This document shows positions 14,701 to 25,382 of a stretch of 64,000 bases of DNA, in pieces. Source of the DNA: Arenicola marina (taxonomy: Eukaryota > Annelida > Polychaeta > Arenicolidae); contig OZ025263.1 in NCBI GenBank assembly GCA_964019135.1, positions 20,685,123 to 20,749,122 on the forward strand, given 5' to 3'. Both the position numbers and the translations under genes were made by a program. Each line of letters starts with the position of its first letter. The first letter of the stretch is position 1. Under the pieces are notes generated by a model. The model was not told the origin of the DNA. It ran no database searches and saw only the letters and a list, made by a program, of their open reading frames with translations.

Positions 14701-15580
14701 GATAATGCGAAAACATGATGGTTGATTTTCAAGTTACACTATTTGGTACTTTGCCCTGGATTGCCTGGACGCTTGCTTACCCTGGCTCTGCCGATAGTGT
14801 GACGCTCACTGTCACCCCAACGGCTCAGACACTCATTGTGTAACGATTTTTGACATCAACAGCAATCAGACACATAAACGACATCAGACAGTCGTCATTT
14901 CGCGTTATAATTCGAGTTAGAAAGTCGAAATTTCAGGTCTCAAGGATATCAGATAATTTTGTTATTTAAATTACGGTGACGTCCGCATTACCTTAGCGTA
15001 CCATAGTGTTTACATGTTTACATGTCGACTTGCACATAACGCCATATTAATTTAGTATTCCTTTTCCAGTGTCAGTCAAGACAATCACTAAGGATTATAA
15101 CAACTTGACTCCATTCGGCCGATGATTCACTTGCCGCGGATAATGTGGTTGCTCCTCATTCTTCGTTCCAATATTGGATACTTTAGCGAGTTAGTTGCAT
15201 TAACCACTAACCAGGATAATAAATAAACGCGTCCTATGCGAAGACAGACTGAAACCGACCTCAAACTTTATTGGTGTTGGAACGATGTCAAAGTGCGACA
15301 CGTGCTTTATTTGTATTTATTCTCAAATTATATGTTTTGTACTTAAAGCGGCAAATGGGATATCAATAAATACATTAATTCATAAGCCAATGTTCAATGC
15401 TGGTATTATTATTTTTATTAATTTAGGTCAGCATCATTTATTTATTTGGCGAGAGTTGCAGTAGTTATTTCACATTTAAGTGATCACCTCCTAAGGATGT
15501 TTTTCAGTCTGCCGGTGACTTGTCTCGCCTCACTTCGTCAGTGACAGGGACATCAGCATCAATCTCAAGCAATGACACCT
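11791..15580. other. Gene-free stretch with C-rich, G-rich and pyrimidine tracts
   Basis: No gene is recognised. C-rich blocks lie at 12000-12300 and 12520-12660 (with an 11-nt C run at 12013), a G-rich block at 13325-13560, and a C-rich block at 14165-14220. From about 14500 to 15500 the sequence is ordinary AT-moderate DNA with no visible feature. The ORFs over the C- and G-rich blocks are proline- or glycine-rich and reflect composition only. Confidence 0.6.
13883..14120. repeat. Pyrimidine-rich (CT)n-like tract
   Basis: Roughly 240 nt of nearly pure pyrimidine on the + strand, made of TCTCTCT, CTTTCT and TTCTCT blocks with few purines. It is low-complexity DNA that could form triplex (H-DNA). 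The ORF across it is rich in Ser, Leu and Phe simply because of the composition. Confidence 0.7.
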
Positions 15581-15869
15581 CCTTTATAATAGGGCCCCAG
15601 AGGGGCTTTTTCGACACGGCGACACGGGCGATTTTTAAAATCGACAACGCGACATAAGACTTAGCGACACGCGACATGGACCTTTTCTTAAAATCGACAC
15701 GCGACATGGACCTTTTCTTAAAATCGACACGCGACATGGACCTTTTCTTAAAATCGACACGCGACATGGACCTTTGCTTAAAATCGACACGCGACATGGA
15801 CCTTTTCTTAAAATCGACACGCGACATGGCTACCCCCCCACCCCCCCTCAGGGGCCCCTATAATAGGCC
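15581..15869. mobile_element. Small non-autonomous element: inverted repeats around a 30-bp minisatellite
   Basis: The left edge (15586-15604, ATAATAGGGCCCCAGAGGG) is an imperfect inverted repeat of the right edge (about 15846-15865, read in reverse as ATTATAGGGGCCCCTGAGGG). Between them lie degenerate then regular 30-bp repeats. Short elements with inverted ends and an internal tandem array are a known MITE-like layout in invertebrates. I could not confirm a target-site duplication, so the mobile assignment is an inference. Confidence 0.4.
15663..15829. repeat. 30-bp tandem repeat, about 6 copies
   Basis: The unit contains CGACACGCGACATGGACC followed by TTTTCTTAAAAT. The GACATGGA landmark recurs exactly every 30 bp from 15673 to 15823; one unit has CTTTGC for CTTTTC. 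Because 30 is divisible by 3, the unit is open in several frames on both strands, so the ORFs with repeated SMSRVDFKKR or MDLFLKSTRD are artefacts. Confidence 0.95.
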
Positions 15870-18542
15870 TTATATATGTTTGGTAAATTCGCGGTAAGCG
15901 TTGGTGGAAAAGATCTGCCGCATAATTTATGTTTATATGCCATCTTTCTGCAGAACATGGACGAGGAGTACTTCCAATCACATGCCGAGATATAGGTCAC
16001 CCTTTAATTGAAAAGCAAAACCTATTTATTGAATAACCAATAACATAGGCATAAGTTAGGCAAATGTTCTCCCAGTAGCCTCTGGTTCTCTCAGTTCTCA
16101 GAAACTGTAATGAAAATCTCGCACTTTGCGTATCGATAGCGAATGAACACGATAAAACTAATCATAATAAACGTCGCCACAACTGGCGAGACTGAACCTG
16201 TTAAAACGGTGAGTCGTTTAACTGAAAAGTCTAATTGGCAGTCATTTAATTACAAGCACGCCACTGCGAGACCGCGTATGGTTTGATAATGAAAGTAAGG
16301 CCGTGTGGAAAAAGCATGACAAATAGCAGACCTGATGACCAAGCATTTGAAAGGTGTGTCAACATGACGCTACCTACTGAACTATGGAAGCTTCCTTCTT
16401 TCTGTTTCTCCAGAAGTCAGGCCGTCATTTTCCCCCGGTTTTTGGTAGTTCTCTATGTAAACTGAGTGGTGTACGTCGAGTCACTTTTGAGTGAATATTT
16501 ATTGTTCCTTGGTATGGCAATCACTCCACATGCTTAGCATTCCAGCTTCGTTGAGCCTACATCAGTGGGGTTAGCATACACATTTACAAGATACCTGAGT
16601 TGTTTCTCGCTTCACCCTTACCTGGTGGTAGGTAACAATGCCGAACCTCGTTAACGAAATCAATAAAACATTATGTTGTCCGGGGAGTTAATCCAGATCT
16701 GCTTTCTTAAAACATTGTGATATGTCAGAGAAACGCGTTTTACATAAGAAATAAATATCATTTGAATCATGCATGAAAGGAACGGTCGCTTGAGTGACGT
16801 CACTGGGGGAATCCATATATGTCCTCCACAGGCCAAAGCCAATTAGAACGAATTATCGACATGGGCGATAATAGAGGCATTAATGAACCACGTGGCTTGA
16901 CAGCAGAAGGCGCCAATCCGCTGTTTGTTGACACGGAGCGACTGGCTCCCGCAGGAATAGGGAATCAATTAACGGCGCTGACTGGTCTAGGACAGCTATA
17001 GGGCTAGACGGGCTAGGGCGCCGCCACAGCAGCGGGGGAAACGTGAATTTATGGGTTCTCTGGGTGGTCCGGTCCCCCTGACTCCTGTACTTGGAGACGG
17101 GGGCTACAATTATCTACTGTATCAACGCACAGTCCTTTTTAGCGGTGTTTGATATGGGGAGAAAAGACAAGTCAGCCCAATTCATCTTTCGTTTTGTTAG
17201 CCCCTTCTGATCAGGTGACAAGGGTCTGAATGCCAAGCAATTAAATCTGAATGTATATCTTGTCTCGCAGGGGTGGAGGGTCGGTGGGCGAGGGTGACTT
17301 GGGACGAAGGGTGTAGGGTTGGGGGGAGGGGGGTGGGGATGGCGAGCGGGGGGCGACACCCGCTGCGCCCAGTGAACACAATGGAGAGGTACGCCAGGGG
17401 TAAGAAGAGGGTGCCGGGGGATGGTGGGGAGGATGGAGCGGGAGGGGTGAGGGTAGGGTAGAGGGGGTGAGTGTAGGGTAGGGGGGTGGGGGTGTCGGCG
17501 GGTCGCCCCACGGTCGCTGGGGGTCGCCAGTTGGCCGCGCCTACCTTGCACCCATCCATCACCGCCAATGTATTGATTCCCATGAGGCTTTCGACTCCCC
17601 CTGCATTAATAAACTCCTCCCACCGCCCTGGGTGTGACGTGGACCCCGCACACGTCTGGCTGCGGCATCTCTATACATGCCCCGGGGCACCCGAGGGGTA
17701 CACAGAGATGGGGTGCACGCTACGGCAAGGCGGGGAGGCGGGCGGGGGAGAGGAGGGGGTGGTGGCGGGGGGGGGGGGGTGCTTAGGGGTGACGGTTACC
17801 ATGCAGAAGAGAGAAATAGACAAGGTAATATCTAGGAGGTGGGCAGAGGGTAGTACCCCACCTGACTCATCCTGCCCCCTCTCCCCCCCCCTTCTGGGGA
17901 GCACCATGGATCACCCCACGATTGCCCCCCCCCAACCTCTCACCCCCCTCAGCTGTCGTACACTTGACGCTACTTCGTAAGGCACAAAGAGTTTTGCAGA
18001 CTGCTATCAATGCGTTTCACCGTCTCCTCTTACATCCGCATGTCTCTAGACCCCCCCCCCCCGCCAGCAGCCTCCATCTCATACGGATTCTTCTCTTTGG
18101 CGTCCAAGGCAGTGTCGCCCCACCCCCCACCCGCCCTCGACCCCTCCCTCATGACGCGATCATCAACCCGACCAGGTGAATAACTAGGCATAGGCGTAAA
18201 TGTATTATGATAGATACCATACACGAACATGTTACACGTGATGTGTACTTATATAATGCATATTTTGTTGGCAATGTAGAATTCTTGTCATTGGTTCGCG
18301 GATATATTTTGCAGTGAGGGCAAGCAAAAACAACAAAAAAACAAATACCAATATGGAACGGTGTTCCCTAAATTATAATCATCATTGAGATCACCTTAAG
18401 ATCAAACGATGCCAAAGCCGAAACAACTGACCAGTTGATATGGTCCGTTACTTTCAAAGAAACTAAAAAATAGATTTCAGAAACTTTGCCACTGTTAATG
18501 AAGACAAATAAAAATATGTATATCGCGACTCTAAACGCCGTC
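15870..18542. other. Gene-free stretch
   Basis: Ordinary AT-moderate sequence to about 17250, then a G-rich block (17270-17500), a G-rich block with a 13-nt G run at 17767-17779, and C-rich blocks at 17870-17960 and 18050-18160 (12-nt C run at 18051). A 60-codon ORF at 16819-17001 (+) has no recognisable motif. No gene is supported. Confidence 0.55.
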
Positions 18543-18614
18543 GGCTCGTTGGTCTAGGGGTATGATTCTCGCTTAGGGTGCGAGAGGTCCCGGGTTCAAA
18601 TCCCGGACGAGCCC
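18543..18614 (+). tRNA. tRNA-Pro (anticodon AGG)
   Basis: A 72-nt cloverleaf. The acceptor stem pairs GGCTCGT (18543-18549) with ACGAGCC (18607-18613), with discriminator C at 18614. The anticodon arm pairs CTCGC (18568-18572) with GCGAG (18580-18584) around the loop TTAGGGT, giving anticodon AGG at 18575-18577, which reads CCU and, with A34 converted to inosine, CCC and CCA. The T arm is TCCCGGGTTCAAATCCCGGA. Internal promoters are the A box (TGGTCTAGGGG) and B box (GGTTCAAATCC). There is no intron and CCA is not encoded, as expected in eukaryotes. A T4 Pol III terminator follows at 18620-18623 with a longer T run beyond. It stands alone, and all stems are intact, so it looks functional. Confidence 0.96.
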
Positions 18615-20770
18615 AACAATTTTCATATTTTATTTTTTTAGAACGGGTCGAAAGAGGGAAGCGGATTTTCCGTTGGGCACATCTTAATATATGGAAATGG
18701 TCCTTATGCAACTCAGTAGAAAGGAAAGGACCATACCGTTATTAGTCTAGCAGCAAAAACTCTCATACCGATATGGTTTGCTGCCCTTGCGAATCGATGG
18801 GGCTGTCCAGGGGGTCTACCCCCCGCCCCATTCCCAGGGGTCTGACCCCTTCACCCCAGGGGGGGGGGGGTCTGCTCGTCCCCCATCCCTGTTTTTGAGC
18901 GTCGTTTTAGCCTGGTGTAAGTAAGAAGTGTAGGCTGTTCTGTGACAATGGCAAGGGTAAAGGTGGAGAGGAGCAATGTATTCGTGAGTAACCCCCAATG
19001 TGTACGCTTTGCAGGGAAAGTCATGCAATCTTTATCCTGCATTTGTACAGGTGGTATTCGAATCGCGCACCAGCCTCTTGGGCTGGCCTAGCAGGGGACA
19101 GGCGTGGAGGCCCAGGGTGAAGGGTGGACCCCCCCCCCCTTTATTGTGGACGCCTCATTATTGTTGCGGACCCCCCTCCCCCTCCTTTGGTGTCCCCTCC
19201 CCACATCCCCCCGCCAGCCCAACCCCCGGTGGTAAGTTTTTTTGAGAGCTCACCCCACCCAAAGTGAACCCCCGCCTTGCAAAATGCTGGATCCACCTTT
19301 GCGGATACACAGTCGTTGTGTTCCAGGCAACCATTTATTCCGTAAAAAGGCGTAATTATAGCTTACGCAACATGATTCTATTCTCGGTGGTAACCTAAAC
19401 AATAGAAACACATGGTGTCGCCGGGTGAATACTTCATGGCCCACCTAGTCGTGGCAGACAAAAATATTGGTGGGGGAAGCGAATTTTGCCTTTTTCGCGG
19501 GCTCGGGTTCTATGGTACAGCTTTAATGTTCACGTGCGTGTCCCTGTGGATAGAGAAACATCAGTGGTATTACAATACGCATATATAATCATTGCGGACA
19601 AAAACGTAACGGGTTGAATTCTAGTTGGTCATTTAAGTCCCCACAGGCGAGGAGGTGACGCAGGTGCTATCACACCAGAGCGAATAGGTGAGGAGGGGAT
19701 GGGGGTGTGGGGGGTGGGGATAGGGAGGCTGGAAGAAGGGGGGGGGGCTGCGACATCAGCGTATAAAACATCAAGTGGGTGGGACACAAGCTGGTGAAGA
19801 CGGATGTATAGAGACCAAGACTGTTTATAGTCTGCACACCATGTTGTAACTGCAGGCATGAGCCCCCCCCCCCCCCCCCCACTCTCCTAACTAAGTTTAC
19901 CACAGTATTGGCCAGGTGTTTTCAGCAGCAGACGTTTGCCACTCCCTCCCTGACTCCCTACATCTCTCTATAAAACATGGGCCTTCGGATCGGGACAATG
20001 AAAACAAGAACCGTGCACCCCCTCTCCCCCGCTCAGCCCCACTTCCTCCCAAACCCGCCCCCACCGCCGGCATAATCCATCCTCTATGACAGGGAAACTT
20101 TTATCGATGACCGGTTTAACTGTGCAAAAACTTGGAAGGCGAGTGAAAGTCACAGGTAGTGGTGAGGTGACAGGTGAAAGGTAACTTCATTATGCCGCCA
20201 ATAGGTAGGGGGGAGTGGGGAGGGGGGTATATGAAGCAGCCATGCGGTCACCGTGGGCTTGGAGTAATGCATTGTTTAAAGGGAGGCTGGGTATCAGAAG
20301 CAGTAAAACAGGAATATCTTCCGCTAGAATTATACTTACTGCATGGCGCCTATCCCCCCATGTTCATTCGTGCGTACTTTAGTATTTACAATCATGTAGT
20401 AAAATCATCCATTCATTGGAGTCGTAGTGTGGGACATGTGCCCGGTGGAACACAGAATGCGTGAATGAGAGAATACACTGCGGGCCAGAACCGGATCAGA
20501 ACCGGACCAGAACGAGAACAGAACCGGGCCAGGACCAAACTAGAACCGGACCAAAGCCTGGCTAGTCCATGCACACTCGGTGGGAATACCTGCACCATTG
20601 CATAATAAAGATGCTGAATTACAACTAATGTAAATATGTCAACCTGCCGAGCCGCATGAACTAATCCTTCGATTATAGTCGCATAATGAAAGCTTAGGAT
20701 CGAGAATCTTTCTTCAAAAGCTGACGACCGAGGGGAGAACCATATTTGTCAGGGACAGCCATCAGCATGC
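18615..20770. other. Gene-free stretch with G/C homopolymers
   Basis: No gene is recognised. It contains a G12 run at 18859, a C-rich block at 19125-19220, G-rich blocks at 19690-19750 and 20205-20230, and the window's longest homopolymer (C18, 19863-19880). At about 20480-20570 there is a short degenerate 11-bp repeat built on AGAACCGGACC. An isolated CTGGATCCACC motif at about 19291 resembles a MITE end but has no partner. Confidence 0.55.
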
Positions 20771-20845
20771 ATCAAAACACTCAAGCGATCAAACGATCAA
20801 TGGCCGAATACGCTATCCACTGAACTAACCGGGCTTGATCGTACA
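20771..20845 (-). mobile_element. tRNA-like sequence (possible SINE head), reverse strand
   Basis: Read on the minus strand, about 20845 down to 20800 gives GCCCGGTTAGTTCAGTGGAT followed by AGCGTATTCGG. This matches the 5' half of a tRNA, with an A box of the TAGTTCAGTGG type. The 3' half has only a weak B-box-like GTTTGATCGC. It looks like a decayed tRNA-derived SINE or pseudogene. It sits about 40 bp from the 54-bp tRNA-like array and points away from it. Confidence 0.35.
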
Positions 20846-20882
20846 GAGGTTAGCACCTTTGAATGAACTCCCAAGGGGGACC

Positions 20883-21584
20883 TCCCTGGTGTAGTGGTTA
20901 GCTCACTAGACCGCAATAGATCCTCGGTTCGAATCCTCCCTGGTGTAGTGGTTAGCTCACTAGACCGCAATGGATCCTTGGTTCGAATCCTCCCTGGTGT
21001 AGTGGTTAGCTCACTAGACCGCAATAGATCCTTGGTTCGAATCCTCCCTGGTGTAGTGGTTAGCTCACTAGACCGCAATAGATCCTCGGTTCGAATCCTC
21101 CCTGGTGTAGTGGTTAGCTCACTAGACCGCAATGGATCCTTGGTTCGAATCCTCCCTGGTGTAGTGGTTAGCTCACTAGACCGCAATAGATCCTTGGTTC
21201 GAATCCTCCCTGGTGTAGTGGTTAGCTCACTAGACCGCAATAGATCCTTGGTTCGAATCCTCCCTGGTGTAGTGGTTAGCTCACTAGACCGCAATAGATC
21301 CTCGGTTCGAATCCTCCCTGGTGTAGTGGTTAGCTCACTAGACCGCAATGGATCCTTGGTTCGAATCCTCCCTGGTGTAGTGGTTAGCTCACTAGACCGC
21401 AATAGATCCTTGGTTCGAATCCTCCCTGGTGTAGTGGTTAGCTCACTAGACCGCAATAGATCCTTGGTTCGAATCCTCCCTGGTGTAGTGGTTAGCTCAC
21501 TAGACCGCAATAGATCCTTGGTTCGAATCCTCCCTGGTGTAGTGGTTAGCTCACTAGACCGCAATAGATCCTCGGTTCGAATCC
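20883..21584 (+). repeat. Array of thirteen 54-bp tRNA-like units
   Basis: Thirteen head-to-tail copies of exactly 54 bp (13 x 54 = 702). Each starts TCCCTGGTGTAGTGGTTAGC, close to the 5' end of tRNA-Glu or tRNA-Val, and ends GGTTCGAATCC, a perfect Pol III B box. The A box TGGTGTAGTGG lies at unit positions 5-15 and the B box at 44-54, so every unit carries both internal promoter elements. Three variants occur: a (AATAGATCCTCGG), b (AATGGATCCTTGG) and c (AATAGATCCTTGG). Their order is abc abcc abccc a. Because 54 is divisible by 3, both strands are open across the array (about 255-264 codons); these ORFs are artefacts. Confidence 0.95.
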
Positions 21585-21700
21585 GGGTCCCGGCACCTAA
21601 TCCGAGGCCAGTTTCATCGATTGGTTCCTCGTCGTTCCTGGAGGTTCCTTGGCCTTGCGTCCATAACAGCGGCCTAAACTATGCATGAGTCATTATGGCC
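21531..21700 (+). mobile_element. Candidate tRNA-headed SINE at the end of the 54-bp array
   Basis: Only in unit 13 is the B box followed by CCGGG, so that CTCGG-TTCGAAT-CCGGG can form a full five-pair T stem (one wobble). Internal units run into the next TCCCTGG instead. The non-tRNA sequence after it (GTCCCGGCACCTAATCCGAG and onward) is a plausible SINE body. The 3' end is uncertain and I see no clear tail or target-site duplication. Confidence 0.35.
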
Positions 21701-22511
21701 AAACAGGATCACAGCCACAATTTCAGTTGGGGACCAATTCATGTCAGATTGATTAATAATGGGATTTTTGTACTCGTCGTTGTCATACATTGCTATGAAT
21801 ATTGTGTTTGTATACATACAAACCAACTTTCACAACTGCATATAACATTTTCGTATTTATTCATACAATTTTGAAACAGCAATTTTTCCAGCACCTATGT
21901 TAGTAGCATCAAAATAGTTTTCAATGCTACGTGAATGTAACTTCAGATATACGGAAAACGTCAACACAACCGTTATGTGTACATGTGTACCTTGGGTTTT
22001 TGTTCCTCAATGATAATTACATTCATTGCATTCAAATCTGCATGCATGAATATAGATACATGAACAATGGTAGGCAACTGGTTTGGTCCATATGTACCTA
22101 TTAAAATCATGGGATCTACGGGTGCGAGGGTCAAACTGTTCCTCACACAGCTTACCCCTGTTATTATGGCGTTGGCCGTGAACAGAATGGTCAGTTAATT
22201 ACACCTATGGTTTTCTTGATGGTAGGTGCGGTCACCCAGAAGAACAACCATTTAAAAGCTGTTGTTACATCAATATACAACTCAACATCACCTTGTCTTT
22301 ATTGCCTGTAAGTGGGGGTGATATAAGTATATGCTTCATGTACATGTAACAGGCGCTTGGACTGTACCGTGCATGGGGGGCCTGGCAGGAAGCTCTGAGA
22401 GGGGCATGGGAACCCATTCCGCAGCATACACGTGTAAGATGTTATCGCTACAGGGAGTGGACGTTAGATATGCCATCGGGTTGCGTAATCACTATTGTAT
22501 GCTCCAAGGGC
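21585..22511. other. Gene-free stretch between two tandem arrays
   Basis: AT-moderate sequence with no recognised gene. Apart from the probable SINE body at its start, I see nothing distinctive. Confidence 0.6.
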
Positions 22512-25020
22512 GCTGGAAATCAAGGTCTCAATCAGAAACAGACTTACGTTGGGTAAGGACACCAGGATGTCAGCCAGAAACAGACTTGCGTTGGGTAAGG
22601 AAACCAGGATGTCAGTCAGAAACATACTTCTATTGGGACAGGGACCAGGTTGACAGTCACAGACATACTTCTATTAGGGTAGGGACCAGGTTGACAGTCT
22701 CAGACAGACTTCTATTAGAACAGGGACAAGGTTGTCAGTCACAGACAGACTTCTATTGGGACAGGGACCAGGTTGACAGTCACAGACAGACTTCTATTAG
22801 AACAGGGACAAGGTTGTCAGTCACAGACAGACTTCTATTGGGGCAGGGGCCAGGTTGACAGTCACAGAGAGACTTGTATTGGGGCAGGGATCAGGTTGAC
22901 AGTCACAAACAGACTTCTATTGGGACAAGGACCAGGTTTGTCAGTCACAGACAGACTTCTTTTGGGGCAGGGATCAGGTTGACAGTCACAGACAGACTTC
23001 TATTGGGACAGGGACCAGGTTGTCAGTCAAGACAAACTTCTATTAGAACAGGGACAGGGTACAGACAGACTTCTATTGGGACAGGGACAAGGTTGACAGT
23101 CACAGAGAGACTTGTATTGGGGCAGGGATCAGGTTGACAGTCACAAACAGACTTCTATTGGGACAGGGACCAGGTTGTCAGTCACATACAGACTTCTATT
23201 GGGACAGGGATCAGGTTGACAGTCACAGACAGACTTCTATTGGGACAGGGACCAGGTTGTCAGTCAAGACAGACTTCTATTAGAACTTGGACAAGGTTGT
23301 CAGTCACAGACAGACTTCTATTGGGACAGGGACCAAGTTGACCGTCACAGACAGACTTCTATTGGGACAGGGACAAGGTTGTCAGTCACAGACAGACTTC
23401 TATTGGGGCAGGGGCCAGGTTGACAGTCACAGAGAGACTTGTATTGGGGCAGGGATCAGGTTGACAGTCACAGGCAGACTTCTATTGGGACAGGGACCAG
23501 GTTGACAGTCACAGAGAGACTTGTATTGGGGCAGGGATCAGGTTGACAGTCACAGGCAGACTTCTATTGGGACAGGGACCAGGTTGACAGTCACAGACAG
23601 ACTTCTATTGGGGCAGGGGCCAGGTTGACAGTCACAGAGAGACTTGTATTGGGGCAGGGATCAGGTTGACAGTCACAAACAGACTTCTATTGGGACAGGG
23701 ACCAGGTTTGTCAGTCACAGAGAGACTTCTTTTGGGGCAGGGATCAGGTTGACAGTCACAGACAGACTTCTATTGGGACAGGGATCAGGTTGACAGTCAC
23801 AGACAGACTTCTATTGGGACAGGGACCAGGTTGTCAGTCAAGACAAACTTCTATTAGAACAGGGACACGGTACAGACAGACTTCTATTGGGACAGGGACA
23901 AGGTTGACAGTCACAGAGAGACTTGTATTGGGGCAGGGATCAGGTTGACAGTCACAAACAGACTTCTATTGGGACAGGGACCAGGTTGTCAGTCACATAC
24001 AGACTTCTATTGGGACAGGGATCAGGTTGACAGTCACAGACAGACTTCTATTGGGACAGGGACCAGGTTGTCAGTCAAGACAGACTTCTATTAGAACTTG
24101 GACAAGGTTGTCAGTCACAGACAGACTTCTATTGGGACAGGGACCAAGTTGACCGTCACAGACAGACTTCTATTGGGACAGGGACAAGGTTGTCAGTCAC
24201 AGACAGACTTCTATTGGGGCAGGGGCCAGGTTGACAGTCACAGAGAGACTTGTATTGGGGCAGGGATCAGGTTGACAGTCACAGGCAGACTTCTATTGGG
24301 ACAGGGACCAGGTTGTCAGTCAAGACAAACTTCTATTAGAACAGGGACAGGGTACAGACAGACTTCTATTGGGACAGGGACAAGGTTGACAGTCACAGAG
24401 AGACTTGTATTGGGGCAGGGATCAGGTTGACAGTCACAAGCAGACTTCTATTGGGACAGGGACCAGGTTGTCAGTCACATACAGACTTCTATTGGGACAG
24501 GGATCAGGTTGACAGTCACAGACAGACTTCTATTGGGACAGGGACCAGGTTGTCAGTCAAGACAGACTTCTATTAGAACAGGGACAAGGTTGTCAGTCAC
24601 AGACAGACTTCTATTGGGACAGGGACCAAGTTGACCGTCACAGACAGACTTCTATTAGAACAGGGACAAGGTTGTCAGTCACAGACAGACTTCTATTGGG
24701 GCAGGGGCCAGGTTGACAGTCACAGAGAGACTTGTATTGGGGCAGGGATCAGGTTGACAGCCACAAACAGACTTCTATTGGGACAGGGACCAGGTTGTCA
24801 GTCACAGACAGACTTCTATTGGGACAGGAATCAGATTGACAGTCACAGACAGACTTCTATTGGGACAGGGACAAGGTTGTCAGTCACAGACAGACTTCTA
24901 TTGGGACAGGGACCAGGTTGACAGTCACAGACAGATTTCTTTTGGGGCAGGGACCAGGTTGACAGTCACAGACAGACTTCTATTGGGGCAGGGACCAGGT
25001 TGACAGTCACAAACAAACTT
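22512..25020. repeat. 42-bp minisatellite, about 2.5 kb
   Basis: The unit is GGGACAGGGACCAGGTTGAC followed by AGTCACAGACAGACTTCTATTG, with common variants GTTGTCAGTCA, GGGGCAGGGGCC, TTAGAACAGGG and CACAGAGAGACTTGT. The left edge is degenerate (AAACAGACTTACGTTGGG). A higher-order period of 811 bp is visible: the rare TAGAACTTGG variant occurs at 23281 and 24092, and CAAGACAAAC at 23028 and 23839. ORFs through it are repeat by-products. Confidence 0.95.
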
Positions 25021-25222
25021 GCGTTGGAGAAATGTAGCAATGAATGTAGCAACTCGCTGAACTGATGGACTCTGAACTGATGGGCTCACTGAACTGATGG
25101 ACTCTCTGAAGTTCTCCACAGTAAGACTGCAGTGGTGAGTTTCCGTATATAATACAGGCGACATGGAAAGTATGACGATCAATTGGAGATCAAACAGCCC
25201 GAGTGAACATAGCAAAGTAATC

Positions 25223-25378
25223 ATCAAAAGTAATCATGATTACGATTACATTAGCAATGTAATCGATTACGATTACGATTACATTGCCTTAAAAACCAAT
25301 GTAATCGATTACGATTACGATTACTTGAAAAATGTAATCGATTACAATCGATTACGATTACTGATTATGATTACCCCA
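25223..25378. repeat. Cluster of TAATCGATTA / TAATCATGATTA palindromes
   Basis: An AT-rich stretch made of GATTAC and TAATCGATTA blocks. Perfect TAATCGATTA palindromes occur at 25260-25269, 25302-25311 and 25335-25344, and TAATCATGATTA near 25231. TAAT-NN-ATTA is the known half-site layout for cooperative homeodomain dimers. It may be a simple tandem repeat or a cluster of binding sites; the sequence alone cannot decide. Confidence 0.6.
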
Positions 25379-25382
25379 TGTC